Below are positions 12,509 to 23,647 of a DNA stretch of 64,000 nucleotides, one piece after another. The translations under genes and the position numbers were made by a program. The DNA comes from Siphlonurus alternatus. Taxonomy: Eukaryota > Arthropoda > Insecta > Ephemeroptera > Siphlonuridae. Every line of letters begins with the position of its first letter. Within the stretch, counting starts at the first letter, position 1. The notes under the pieces are model-generated. The model ran no database searches. It worked only from the letters and a program-made list of their open reading frames with translations, and was not told the DNA's origin. The stretch covers positions 46,772,829 through 46,836,828 of the forward strand of contig OX463778.1 of assembly GCA_949825025.1 (NCBI GenBank), in the 5' to 3' direction.

Positions 12509-12781
12509 CTACTCTATTCCCCAACTGTCATCATACTCATGCACTTGCTTTTCATCATGAATGTTCGTGAGTACTCTGACTCGTGTTTGACCAATGAGGT
12601 CCTTCGTTACAAACTGTCTGCCAATAACTGAGGACATTACAAACACGGCGAAAACCATATTAATGCGATGGGCAATATAGCTGCGCATGACACTGGTGTA
12701 TGTGGTCGTATAATTTCGGATTTGATCGTATATCCATGAAACTTTGATGAAAGTGACATCTCTGAATAATTTCAAAAGTTT
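12509..12781 (-). other. Unrecognised open frame, possible exon or conserved element
   Basis: An open frame of about 90 codons on the minus strand, ending in TAG at 12509. I do not recognise the protein. It is worth recording because its codon third positions are mixed rather than A/T-only and its residues are balanced (D, E, K, R, T, V, Q), unlike the I/Y/F/L-rich chance frames elsewhere. A hydrophobic run of about a dozen residues lies near the middle. The possible 5' edge reads ATTATTCAG, a plausible splice acceptor in this orientation. The first internal ATG is well inside, so if real it would be a terminal exon rather than a whole gene. It could equally be an open frame through a non-coding element. 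Confidence 0.25.
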
Positions 12782-13706
12782 CTATTTATAGAATATATAT
12801 TAATTAATTTTAAGCATGCAGAAAAAAAACATGAAATTATTTAATATTTTATTCCTAAATTGAATTTAACCATCTTATATATACGAGTATATTTCAAAAT
12901 TTCACCTGTAATAAATAAAAATCTACTTAAATTCAGCATAAATATTTAAAATCATTATTCGACACTGCATATACAATGATTAGGTTGGCAAGCGTGATTG
13001 CCCAATATCGCATTAAAAAGTATATATATATAGGATTTTAGTATTGTCAAACCGTGCATATTAATGCAACAAAGAGGTACAACAATTTTAAGGTACGCAC
13101 TAGTAAAATACTAACAACTAACAACAGTAAGCGCAGAATTGTTATTTGAATGAATTTTTTTACATTTTGGTTAAAAATAATAAATATATACAGATATACT
13201 TTAATAAATATAATATTATTACAAATAGCCTTGAAATATAAAATAGAACCAGAATCATGCACTTAAATCGCCCTTGAAATTTGTGTACATGTTTTACAAT
13301 GCCTTACAATAAAATAATTATATTGCTTTTTTTTTTTTTTTTTTCCTCCTCTCTCTTTCATTCTTTCTGACCAGTCAAGCGATGCATTTTTATTATATAT
13401 TATCCTTGAAAATCTTTCGCCACCATTCTGGTCTCTTTTTACTTTAAACCCTATAATATAGATGTAGTATATTAACTAATGCCAATGACTTAAAAACATT
13501 TATAAAATAGTTTAAAGTTTAAAGCCCATAAAATTACTTAAAAATGCTTCTTAATAAAATATTCAATAAAAATAATAAAATATTAGATGTTTCAAAGTTC
13601 ATTCATTATAATAAGTCATTATTCAGCAGTTCTTTACTGTGTAGCAACGTTCCTTTATACAGGTTAAGACACACGCATTTCGTACGTCAATTTTGGTAAA
13701 TTTTCA

Positions 13707-13783
13707 GGCCCCATTGCACCGCAAAATTTCAAAAATAGCATTGAATGATGGGCGCATTCAAAATTTTGCGGCACGATGTGGCC
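13707..13783. repeat. Imperfect 77-bp hairpin
   Basis: The inverted arms share GGCC at the ends and GCCGCAAAATTT/GCACCGCAAAATTT-like inner parts, with several mismatches. It has the shape of a decayed small foldback or MITE. No second copy was seen in the window. Confidence 0.55.
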
Positions 13784-14629
13784 AAAAATACTTGAACGTG
13801 ATTGGCTAAGCCCTTTAACAATGGTCCAATCGGTGACTTAACCTGTATAAAGCCAACCTTGCTGTGTAGAGCTGATAATCTGATTACTGCGTGTGTACGT
13901 TTTGGAGTAAGTTTTAGGGGGGAGGGGGGGTTAATAGCAGTGAGATTTTTTTTTCCTTCGGCGCAGAGAATGTATTGTATATTGAATTAGGGAGAGAAAA
14001 ATCAATTGCTAGTCTGTACATTTCGACCAGGGATTTATGCCCACCATAAGCACAACTTGCAGCTGGGCATGACGCTTTGCTCTTGTATATACAATATATT
14101 ATTAATTATTATAAAATCATAAATTGTAATTACATAAAATTTGTAAATATTTGCAACTATAAAAGCATAGCTCAAAGATCGTACAATCATAAAAATAAAT
14201 TAATGTTATTTTCATTAACTGCCTGGTGTATATGCGAAATACTTAGGAAAGGGGTGCATGCATTTAATTTGTTTTTAAATGTACAATACTCATGCATAGG
14301 TACAGTAATCAACCTTTGATCGGGCATAATTATTCTCTGATGCCCCCTTGTCCCTTGTTTATTGATATTACTTTATATTATATTCCATTTTTAGCGTGCT
14401 CTGCACTGCAAAAAATCGGTATTCAGACCCTCCATGCTTTTAACATTTACTGAACGTTAAAAATATTTAGAAAAATAGCTAAATGTCTTTGCTATTTAAT
14501 CACTGTTTTTACCATTTAAAAACTAACGTTTTAAACATTAGATTTTTGTTAATAGAATTAACATTCAGAAACTGCATGTTAATAGCATTTAGAAGTATTA
14601 TATGCGGAATAGATCGTAATATATTTTAG

Positions 14630-14942
14630 GGGTCGACCCTTGGAGGGTCATTATTCTTACTGAATCAATTAAAGCCAATGCTAAATCCATAATCCTCACA
14701 GTTTTTGACAAATTTTGTTATAAATATTTGTATACTTAAAAAAATGACCCCTGTTAAACCCCAAGGGTCGACCCTTAAAATGCGTAAGTAAGAGCTCTAA
14801 AGTTAATTAAGGACATTGCTAATGTCAATTTTGCAATTTTTCACGAAAAAAAAAATTTAAGGGTCTTTTGACCCTTAAGGGTCAAAGGGTCGCAAATTTA
14901 AGGGTCACCATTAGAACCGCCATCAAATTTTACCCTAGGGTC
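14630..14942. repeat. Cluster of twelve GGGTC/GACCC motifs
   Basis: Twelve occurrences of GGGTC or its complement lie within 313 bp, mostly as AAGGGTC, in both orientations. Two of them form GGGTCGACCC palindromes, at 14630-14639 and 14765-14774. Sequence around those palindromes is itself inverted (about 14625-14660 against 14740-14780). Such density is unexpected in an AT-rich background. Confidence 0.7.
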
Positions 14943-15051
14943 GAAATTTGTATAACCTTGTATTAAAATGAACCCTTGACATTTCACCATAGCTCTTATT
15001 TATTTTATATATACCTCAATAATACTCTTCCTACTAAGAAAGCATTAGCAG

Positions 15052-15127
15052 TGCAGTGGTAAGGGTATGATCGAAAGTGATTACCGAAGTTAAGCTGGCG
15101 AGTAGTTAGATTGGTGATCACTTTTTA
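15052..15127 (+). pseudogene. 5S rRNA-like remnant followed by a T-run terminator
   Basis: The stretch around 15080-15120 resembles the internal promoter region of animal 5S rRNA. GATTACCGAAGTTAAGC matches the canonical GATCACCGAAGTTAAGC region containing box A. TTAGATTGGTGATC matches the TTGGATGGGTGACC box C region. A block between them is shortened by deletion. A run of five T follows at once (15122-15126), as in RNA polymerase III terminators. It lies inside the CACTGCAAAAA element, so it may be a captured 5S fragment or the head of a 5S-derived SINE. It is not a functional 5S gene. The resemblance was judged by eye from family knowledge. Confidence 0.4.
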
Positions 15128-15439
15128 GCTTTTTACAACAGGTATGAAGACCGTAAACAATAAAAGCATTGAGAAGCTAAACACTTTTGGTGATGTAAAA
15201 GTGATTGTGGAGATTCTCAATGCCTTTGGTATTTAGTTGTTTTTGCAGTGTGGTATATATAGAACGCCACGTAACGTTTTTATATCTTTAAAACTCTTTA
15301 GTTGTTTTCAAACTTTTTTTTTAATTATAAAATACGTAAAATAAATTTTACTTATAAAATTAAGGAAAACGAAGAGAGTACTTAAATGTATTTTAAAGCG
15401 ACCCACTTGAGTACAGCAATAAATTCTCTTAATCCTTAT

Positions 15440-15610
15440 CCATGCAGCTGATGAAATTACGCAACTCGGGTTCGAGAAAAGTCACGTGTTTGTTGTCTGA
15501 GGCAATGAGCACCGTTCTCCAATCCTCCGTAAAGACGGAGGGCCCAGACAGCAGCAGCTTGAGGCTCGGAGCATCAGTGAAAGTTTGATGACTAGATGAA
15601 GAAAAAAAAA
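15440..15610. other. GC-rich island with CCTCCGT/ACGGAGG hairpin
   Basis: A GC-richer block containing a small perfect hairpin (CCTCCGT-AAAG-ACGGAGG, about 15523-15541). It has no terminal repeats or recognised protein. A further mixed-composition patch follows at 15770-16020. Confidence 0.3.
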
Positions 15611-16400
15611 ATTATAAAATAATCATATCGTATGATATGATGTGTATGATTATTATAAATTATTAATAACTCATGTACTATTACAGAGTGTTTTTTTTTT
15701 TTCACCTTTTTAATCGATAATTTAGGTACTTAAAATAATCTCAAATAAAGAAGTTCAATCCAACAAGCGTGATGTAACAGTGGAGAGACGCAGGTTTCAC
15801 AGCTGATCGCTCTCGCCACTGCTAATGTCACACTACTAGAAAAAGTGAAGTCCGGGGACACGAACTATAAAGGATCGAAGAGGGAAGCGTGGACCATTGC
15901 CTTCTAGTAAAGTGGCTTCATTTGCCGCATTCCCGGCATTTCAAGCCCAACAGTGACATCACTGGTGCCAGCCCCAACGTTATCAACCTTATCGGCAGGT
16001 GCTGTTCCATTACGTAGGCATACAGATAAAAATAACATGCTTTTAATGTAAACATAGCGGGAAAATAGTTTGTGGATACAAAAAATGTATTGCATGTATT
16101 TAATGAGCAGCAAATCTATACATCACAATTATTATTATACAGTATAAAAATATTTTCATGCATTAATTTATTTATAATATTAAAAATATTTTTTTGAATA
16201 AAATAAATAAAAACCAATGCCACCACAAGCAAAATTTTGTTGGAAATTTTGTTATTCACTTATTTAATTCTATTTATTTAATGCATGCTCATGCAGGTAT
16301 AAATATACTTATTTTACTTTCCCAACATAATTTATAATGACATACTAACTATAGTTAATTAAATTACATGTATTACAATAAAATTATGTATGGTTTACTT

Positions 16401-16560
16401 AAGCCTATATTACACGATACAATTTTTCTGATTATTCTATACAATTTTTCCTTGCAAGAAAATTTTCTCTCTCCATACAAACAAATGGAGATTCAGTTTT
16501 CTTGTAAGAAAAAATTGTATATACAATAATCAGAAAAGTTGTATCGTGTAATACCGGCTT
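16401..16560. mobile_element. 160-bp hairpin MITE
   Basis: The left end reads AAGCCTATATTACACGATAC and the right end is its near reverse complement. The arms continue for about 70 bp with few mismatches, around a spacer that contains ACAAATGG. It has no coding capacity. This is the form of a non-autonomous DNA transposon, and no other copy was seen here. Confidence 0.8.
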
Positions 16561-16941
16561 TACAGTTTCGAAAATGACCGCTCATTGGCAACAAAATCGC
16601 ATAATACGAAGAGTATTATAATATATGTTGTCACTATATCTATCAACGATTGACTTGCGAATTTCTTTTCCCTGCACAGGATGAAAAAAGGTCCTAAGTG
16701 TCAAGAAAATGTTGTATATATAATATATTATATACTGTACAGTAAAGCTTTTACCCACTTACATTATATTTAAAGTATATTATAATAATATTATAAGATA
16801 TAAATACAAAAAAAAATAAAGATAAGAAATAATAAAAGTTTAAATAGAAATTGATTTTATTTTCCTATTATACTGTATGTATACGTATATATATAATGGG
16901 ACAATTTATAGAGCTGAAAGCATGCATTAACCTTGATCCAT

Positions 16942-17180
16942 TTAAGCGATATATAATAAAAATTTCCATAAGATAATATTTTGGCATTCATGCATCATTG
17001 AAGACATCGACTTTGTATCGATGCCAAATATTTGGTGCAAACGATGAGAGTAGGTGTCTATTTTATCATCATCACCACGACAACGTGACTTATATTCCAT
17101 GCAGTTAGCACTTATTTCGTGCCAGGCTGCTGCCGTAGAGACGGTCGCGTATTCAGGACGCAAGCTAGCTCTATAATCAC
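16942..17180 (-). other. GC-richer island with unrecognised minus-strand frame
   Basis: An open frame of at least 73 codons on the minus strand with a mixed residue composition that matches no family I know. It has no strong start: the first possible codon is TTG and the frame continues upstream into a short GA repeat. It is probably a by-product of local composition, and the island may instead be non-coding regulatory DNA. Confidence 0.2.
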
Positions 17181-17729
17181 GACTAACAAATTTCTCTCTC
17201 TCTCTCTTTTAATATGATAAAGAAGAAAGCCGACTTTGGCGGGACGAAAGAAGAGACAAATAACAGAGCACGCACCAACTTAATAACGTCATTGGCTTAT
17301 TAGTGGACCCTTGCACACTGTGCACAAGAAAACAAAAAGAGGTGATGAGAATGTTGTTCATTCATTATCATCAAAGCAAAATAATACTGAACAATAGTTA
17401 TAACATCCCAAAATGTCGTTTTTATTCTATATGTCATCACTCTAAAATAGATGGCAGAGAAATTTGATTTCATAATTGTAAATATAACATTAAATATTAT
17501 ATAATATTATTTATATTACAGGATTCTTGTTTTCAAAGTCACAATTTTTATAAGCACTGATCTTCAAAATCTTCGTATATATTACGATAATAAAAATAGT
17601 ACTAAACTTATTTCCGTAAAAATTTGCAGCAATTTATATTCCTACATTTTTTGATGCTGCTATTTCTAAAAACTTGAAGGTCAAGATGAATAGGTGTATT
17701 TATGAATGAAAACACAAAGCGTGAAGGTA

Positions 17730-17890
17730 ATTTGATGAACTTGCATGACTTGGCCGTCGGAGAGAGTGCAGTCTCGACGTCAGAAAGTGTCTGCTCAACG
17801 ACACACTTGCATTGATCCGAACCGCCATTTCAGCCGTAAGGTTGATTGTCCCTTATCAACGGTAAGACTTGCTCTATACTTTCAGAGTCA
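17730..17890. other. GC-richer island
   Basis: Raised GC with a short GTTGAT/ATCAAC hairpin near 17841-17862. It has no terminal repeats and no recognised protein. Confidence 0.25.
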
Positions 17891-18459
17891 GAATAGGTGA
17901 ACGCTTCCTTTAATGGTCTTTTGCTTACAATTAAAGTGCACACCTTTCTGACACGAAGTATATAGCTAAAATTTATACCATTCTAAACCCCCATTATCCA
18001 GTTATACGAGCGTTTAATGTCCCAAAGCCTTCTCACTAGCTTCGTACTTATTCACTACTCATGAATTATACAATATCCTATAAAGTGTCTAGGGTGGGTG
18101 ACCTATAAACAACTAGCAAAGGGAATAAAATAAATACTCAATAGTCAAGAAAACGTGGCTTTAAGGTATTTCAGTCTTCTCATCAATACAAATAATGGAA
18201 ACTTCAACGACGTAAACTGTAATTGCTTTGCGCTGTGCACATACATATTTTAGTACCTTATAGTAACAAATTATAAAATTAGCAAGTGAATAATTTAACT
18301 AACATGAATAAAGAAAAACGTAACAAAATCCTCAACATCGTTAGAAAATAACATAGAAAAATATAATTAATATATAAATATTATTTAATTTTAAGGTATA
18401 GTATGTCAATCGATTATCTTTATTTCTGAAATGCAATTCTATAAGCAACACGGAAAAGT

Positions 18460-18640
18460 TATATCACTGGTGGCGTTAGTCGAGGGTCAATCAGCTGATC
18501 GTGCTGACCCACTGGCCCTGATCCCAGCCGAGAGACGGGCGACCACCAAACGCTCCCTTCACCTTCCTTGCATGCACATTGAGCATGACATTCACTGCCA
18601 CCTGGCCTAAATGTAACCAAGGGACCCACGGGTTTAAGGA
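18460..18640. other. GC-richer island
   Basis: About 180 bp of raised GC between AT-rich blocks, with no inverted ends and no convincing frame. Candidate conserved non-coding DNA only. Confidence 0.3.
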
Positions 18641-18839
18641 TAGTACTGTAAAACTGTCAGACAAAAAGTACTCTCACAAAACTATGAAACAGGTCACTCC
18701 TTTCATAGTGTACAAAAATATAAAATTTACATTTATATACACAGTTCATGTAGCAAAAACGTGCTGTAATAATGAAAAATGTATACACACATTCACGTGT
18801 TGTACTATTATATAATAATATAAATCATATTATATAATA

Positions 18840-19600
18840 AGTTTCAAAAATAATTGAAATAATTAAATAAAAGTCATTTACAAAAATAAATAATTAAAAT
18901 GCTCTTTGCATACGTTATTTTTTTAACCATTTAAATTGACATTTTGATTATTTCTGCTGCTTTATATTCATTATAAAACAATTAGAGAATAGTATGCAAT
19001 ATAAAACATACCAGCCATCCGTGAACAGAATTTACTATACAGTACGTTTTATTTTCTATCCGTCTTTTTTTTATGATGATCACTATGATCAGTAACGATG
19101 CAAAACTGATTACCGGTGTCATTTGCGTGCAGTCGGTTTGTAATAGAAAAGCATGTAACAATATATTATTTCTTTATCACATGGTCAACAAAAAGCTTTT
19201 TTCATTGTAATTATAACAATCTACATATACACATCAGTTTATCACTTACACCGTATAAATGTGCATAATATAAATTTGAAAAATATTCATCAGTTATTAA
19301 CATATAACATCAATTTTATTTGCTATATCTCTTTGTTTTTAAATCTTTAACCCTAATAATTAAAAACTGTATAATAAAATCTATATTAAAATAAAAGAGA
19401 AAACGTGCCGTTGATGCAAAAATATTCTTCATTAAAGTATAGCTTGTTATCAGAAGTATAGAATATATTTACATTTACTGGTTATTTTTATTTCATTATC
19501 AGCTGAGTTATTTAAATAAATAATGTTTTGAAATATATAAACAAGCCACCGCACAAACAGATAATCGCGCTCACATGATGCAAAGAGTAGAAGGAAATAA
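18840..19600. other. AT-rich stretch without recognised genes
   Basis: AT-rich background, with no hairpin or repeat of note. Confidence 0.6.
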
Positions 19601-19785
19601 GTTGAAATAACATTACAACTCTAACTCTACCAGCTCCACCAGTTTCCTTGTTACTCTGCTGCACTGCACTGCGTGGGTCTTATAAAATATAGAAAATAAA
19701 TTTACTATATTTTCTCTTATATAAAAAGTAAAATTCTCCAAATGTCAATTTCTTTAAATAATTCAACTGCGAGGCTAAATATTGG

Positions 19786-19822
19786 TATATATATATATAT
19801 ACCAATATATATATATATATAT

Positions 19823-19913
<91 letters not shown>
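19786..19913. repeat. (AT)n microsatellite interrupted by CCA/TCA
   Basis: About 128 bp of TA dinucleotide with regularly placed interruptions. The first interruption forms a perfect TTGGTATA...TATACCAA palindrome. Translations of it as I-Y repeats are not genes. Confidence 0.97.
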
Positions 19914-19917
<4 letters not shown>

Positions 19918-20184
19918 CTTTCCTAAAATTATTCACAGCAGCAAAAATTCAGTAACACAAAGATGATTTGATAATTTGTAGGATTCAAACCTAAAATTAT
20001 ATGAAAGTAAAAATTATAAATTAATAAAACTTTAAAATATCTTAAATATCATAAAAGTCCTCTTTAGAGTAAGACAAAAATTGATGAAGCTTTGTTTTTA
20101 TTTTCATTCTTTAATAAGGTATATATACAGTCTGTATTTTAGCACTTGGTTTTCCCACTGGATTTGATATCTATGAAACAGAAC

Positions 20185-20465
20185 GAGCATGCAGGCCCAT
20201 GGTAGACACGCCTTCTGTTTCTTATTTCTTATCGACTTTGTGCTTCAGAGAGAAAGAGAGTCAAGGGCAGGGCTGCTATCTAGATATGCAAAACACCTCC
20301 CGAGTCGCCAGCCAGCAACCCACCACTGCAGCAGACGCATTAAAACACGTACGCGCAGTTCCACAGAGTTACGTATCCAGTCAATTCAGTTCACACCCCA
20401 GACCCATAAAATTAGACCCGACGTAAGATGCAGCAGACCATTCTTTAGGAGGGGGGGGGGGGGAT
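20185..20465. other. GC-rich island ending in a G run
   Basis: About 280 bp of raised GC ending in a run of 15 G (20449-20463 approx). Two overlapping open frames of 75-92 codons exist, but neither resembles a known protein. No terminal repeats. Confidence 0.3.
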
Positions 20466-21209
20466 GATGAAAGCATCAAAAAATGCGGTGAAGAAATTTT
20501 GTTAGCACTGCAGAAAAGTTCTTATAACAGTGAAAATATTTAACTTTAAAAGAATAAAAGAAGTTTTAAAAATGAGACTTTTTTATGAACTGTGTATAAA
20601 AATGTAAATATAATTATTATTTTACCATACTATGAACAATATAACATTTTTTTATATGTTGAAGGAAATGAGAAAAAATGTATATAATAAAACTCTTTTT
20701 ACAAATTAAAGATTATGTTTGTGAACCATTACCACAATTTTTTTAAAAAATTTATATATAATTATATAATATGTGTATAAAAAAAAATATTTATTATCTA
20801 ATGAGCTACATATAAAAATGTATGAAAAAATATATAAACGCCACATTCAGACTATTAAATATGATATACTGTATATTATGCTACATAATTCAGTTAAAAT
20901 AACTGAACTGTTATAATATCAAAGATATAGCTTTTATTATATTATATTACAAAATGATGCCATAAAATTCTCAGCCAATTCGCACGAGCATGTTTCACGA
21001 AGATGCAGTATAACCTTGAGGGTCACAACCAAGTTCTTCTTCCGATCAACAGCAAAACGTGAGGTTATAGAATATACCATTCAGTAGTAAATGTACTGCA
21101 CGTATTATGAACACGGTATATATTACTATATAAGCAAGTTAAGTTACTGCACACTAATATTATACATTTACACCCTACAACGTGATTAATGTGATTATAC
21201 ATCATTATA

Positions 21210-21425
21210 TGTGTTAGATGGGTGGCCATTTTCGACAAAAATCACTCTTATCCCACCCAAGGGTACATTGCTACGCTTTTCCACTGTTTGGTTACCCTGG
21301 CTTTGGACCATTGTTATACTTCCAGTTCATTGACAAAAGCTGTAGCGTCTGTCCTAACTGAGATTTCCACATTCTCCTCAGTCACGGAACTTAATAGGGT
21401 TTCGGAAGATAAACTTAGTAAGTAG
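21210..21425 (+). other. Unrecognised open frame ending near GTAAGT
   Basis: A 67-codon frame starting at a GTG, with mixed codon use, in a small GC-richer patch. A GTAAGT splice-donor-like hexamer overlaps its last codons, and TTAG precedes the patch. I recognise no protein in it. It could be an exon, a relic, or chance. Confidence 0.15.
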
Positions 21426-21463
21426 AAATACCCAATTGCATGAGATTTGATAATATACAATAC

Positions 21464-21786
21464 ATTGAGATATTAGGATGTGAAAATTTTAGTGACTTTA
21501 TCGAAAGAAGGGGTAAAAATATTGTACTGTGAATTTTTTCAGATTTTTCTGAGACCGGGAACTATTTTTAAAAATTATTGAAAGTCTATTTTGATGACGT
21601 CACGGGCGGCACTCCTTAAGAAAAAAAGGATGGGGCAGTGGCGCCCGTGACGTCATAAAATATACTTTCAATAATTTTTTAAAAATAGTTCCCGGTCTCA
21701 GAAAAATCTGAAAAAATTCACAGTACCATATTTTTACCTTTTCTTTCGATTAAGCCACTAAAATTTTCACATTCATTATCTCATTG
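21464..21786. mobile_element. Foldback element, AAGGAT-centre family, copy A
   Basis: Arms of about 150 bp are inverted around a short spacer and are nearly identical over long stretches, for example the GAATTTTTTCAGATTTTTCT and CCGGGAACTATTTTTAAA blocks. Full CRE octamers (TGACGTCA) sit in both arms, at 21595-21602 and 21648-21655. The spacer contains TTAAGAAAAAAAGGAT, whose relatives occupy the centres of copies B and C (25777-26110 and about 30020-30320). Confidence 0.85.
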
Positions 21787-22660
21787 AATAATTATAATAT
21801 GCCAACTAAACTGAAAGTAGGATCTCCGATCATTCAGTTTGTCAGGTACAAGCAAGAAATAATGTAACATAAGCGAAACAAAATTTTCGAGTAGGTTCGT
21901 TGATTTTTGTTTTATTTTTTTTTAACTGTATAGAAGTGGCTCGTATACTATATTTTGCAATGTGTACATAAACCAAGTTGATGGTTGGCAAACTTAAGTT
22001 GTAAACGTTACATTGCTGCTAAAACTTTGTTGCAACTTCCACGCAAACTGTAATAACAAACAATATTAACCTGATGTAAGAATGCATGTATATGTATATA
22101 TACAGAAATTGTATTATTGCTTTAAAAGATAAGATAGTAATAAAATTCACTGAAGCATAGTATCACATTAAATTTATAATAATTAATTAAAAGTTTTCTT
22201 ATTATAATAAACTTCATTCATTTATTTTAAAAGACAAAATGAAAATTATTTTAATATTTTTTTCTTCTATAATAAAGTTAAAGAAAGTAATGAATACGAG
22301 AATAGAAATAATGGCTTCAAATTAAAATTTATATAATATAATATTATATTATAAGTATAAATGCATTGAATTCTTTTTTGAATTAATATAAAGTTTGTTT
22401 ATAGAAAAAAAAAAGAGAATGAGCAATACATTAATAACGTCATGTTTAATTAATTAGCAGTAGAGTGTATAAAAAAAATAATCAAAACATATTTTTTATT
22501 TAAATAGCTGAAATAAAATTTATACTGGTAGGATTTTCAGAAAATAAAGAAAAACATATATTTTCAAATTAACCAAGCTGTCTTTTTTTTTTTTTCTTTG
22601 TAGTTTTTAACAAATTTATTACAGCCATTAAGATGTATAATCTTTTAATTAAGAAAATAA

Positions 22661-22924
22661 AAAAAGGTTAAAGGTTATCAACATGCATATCCTGATGTCG
22701 CAATGAGGAGTCGTATGTTACGGTTAAGCTTTATGTTACAGGGTGGGAGTGTCTTTGTGGAGTTCTCTGACCAGATAATCCCATTTGTGGCTCCACTATA
22801 TTGCTATCTGCGCGGCAGAGACAAACCGCTCTATTTTACTGCAGTGTGTTTTTACCTCAACTGTAACACTCAATGGTCATTCTCACCTAATATATTGCGT
22901 GGTGTAGTCCTCAATGTTGAATAA
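22661..22924 (+). other. Unrecognised 87-codon open frame
   Basis: Open from 22661 and ending in TAA at 22924, with the first ATG at 22703. The segment 22730-22915 is GC-richer than its surroundings and codes for a balanced protein with several aromatic residues and four cysteines. I cannot name a family. It lies 160 bp before an exon-like segment (23085-23147) and about 700 bp before paired AATAAA signals, so it might be a 3' part of a transcript. Chance cannot be excluded. Confidence 0.2.
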
Positions 22925-23084
22925 TATTGTTGAAATAAATCAGAAATACATAACTTTATTTACTCATTTGAAAAAACAAAAACATTTAAAATTAATTAAA
23001 AAAAAATCATGATGATAAATCTTCTTTTAAAATATGATCTTAACAAATATTGGTATCTAATTTTGTACCATTCCTCAACCTTAG

Positions 23085-23147
23085 GACATGTCTCATGTTA
23101 CCCCAGCTGTCTTATTTGCTGGGGTTGCAGCGATTGTAGCTCTAATA
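23085..23147 (+). other. Exon-like segment with splice signals
   Basis: A 63-bp, 21-codon open segment is preceded by TACCATTCCTCAACCTTAG (acceptor-like) and followed directly by GTAAGT (consensus donor). In phase 0 it encodes a hydrophobic, alanine/valine-rich stretch beginning DMSHVTPAVLF. The TPA-V-x-F pattern followed by a membrane-like run is reminiscent of amino-acid transporters of the SLC7/APC type, but it is too short to identify. A small ACCCCAGC/GCTGGGGT hairpin lies inside. No partner exons were recognised, so this is a hypothesis. Confidence 0.2.
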
Positions 23148-23633
23148 GTAAGTGGAGTAAGAAGTAATATGATTTTCTGATCTCCAAATATACTGTAATA
23201 GCTCCCACAAATGCTGCAAGAGTAACGATCATGCTATACTGAGATGTACAGCACATGGTGTTCTTTTACAGACGGCCTTTGACTACGGAAACCGTCATTG
23301 AAGCTTAAATTTATTTACTACAGAACCTAGAAAAGCAAGTGTAGTAATACTGTGGTGATTAATCTCAATTGTTTATCCAAAACCTTTACTTCATCGGCTT
23401 AAACTAATATATACAATCATAAGTAAATGCATAAGCTCTGGTTATAAAAACCATTATTTCATTTGCTCCTTTAATACACAATGACCAGTCTATAGCTATA
23501 TATAGTATAAGTGTTGACATGGCATTTACATTGAATATTGAATACTGTATGTAAAATGAAATATGTTGTTTCTTTGTTGGAGATGTACTATATCATGTAT
23601 GTATCCATAAAATGGCATTTCTGTTTTGGATCC

Positions 23634-23647
23634 AATAAACAAATAAA
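23634..23647 (+). promoter_or_regulatory. Paired AATAAA polyadenylation signals
   Basis: Two AATAAA hexamers lie at 23634-23639 and 23642-23647, downstream of the exon-like segment. AATAAA is frequent in AT-rich DNA, so this carries weight only together with the upstream candidates. Confidence 0.2.

Larger units (their letters stand above)
14404..15250. mobile_element. Possible composite element with CACTGCAAAAA ends
   Basis: The left end reads CACTGCAAAAA, and the right end is its reverse complement, TTTTTGCAGTG, 847 bp later. The inverted match is only about 11 bp. The outer 200 bp on the left is rich in repeats of ACATTTA/TAAATGT words, which resemble subterminal repeats. The interior holds the AGGGTC cluster and a 5S-like remnant. 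No clear target-site duplication was found, so the boundaries are tentative. Confidence 0.4.

Noticed and set aside
15464..15476. GGGTTCGAG as a tRNA B box
   Set aside because: No acceptor stem, A box or anticodon arm can be placed around it.
19742..19966. Isoleucine/tyrosine-repeat open frame
   Set aside because: It reads the (AT)n microsatellite; likewise 32323-32574 and the leucine/isoleucine/phenylalanine/tyrosine frame over (AAAT)n at 28619-28807.
23085..23250. Possible nuclear copy of a mitochondrial gene
   Set aside because: Antisense frames here briefly recalled NADH dehydrogenase subunit motifs, but the order did not match and the resemblance did not extend.
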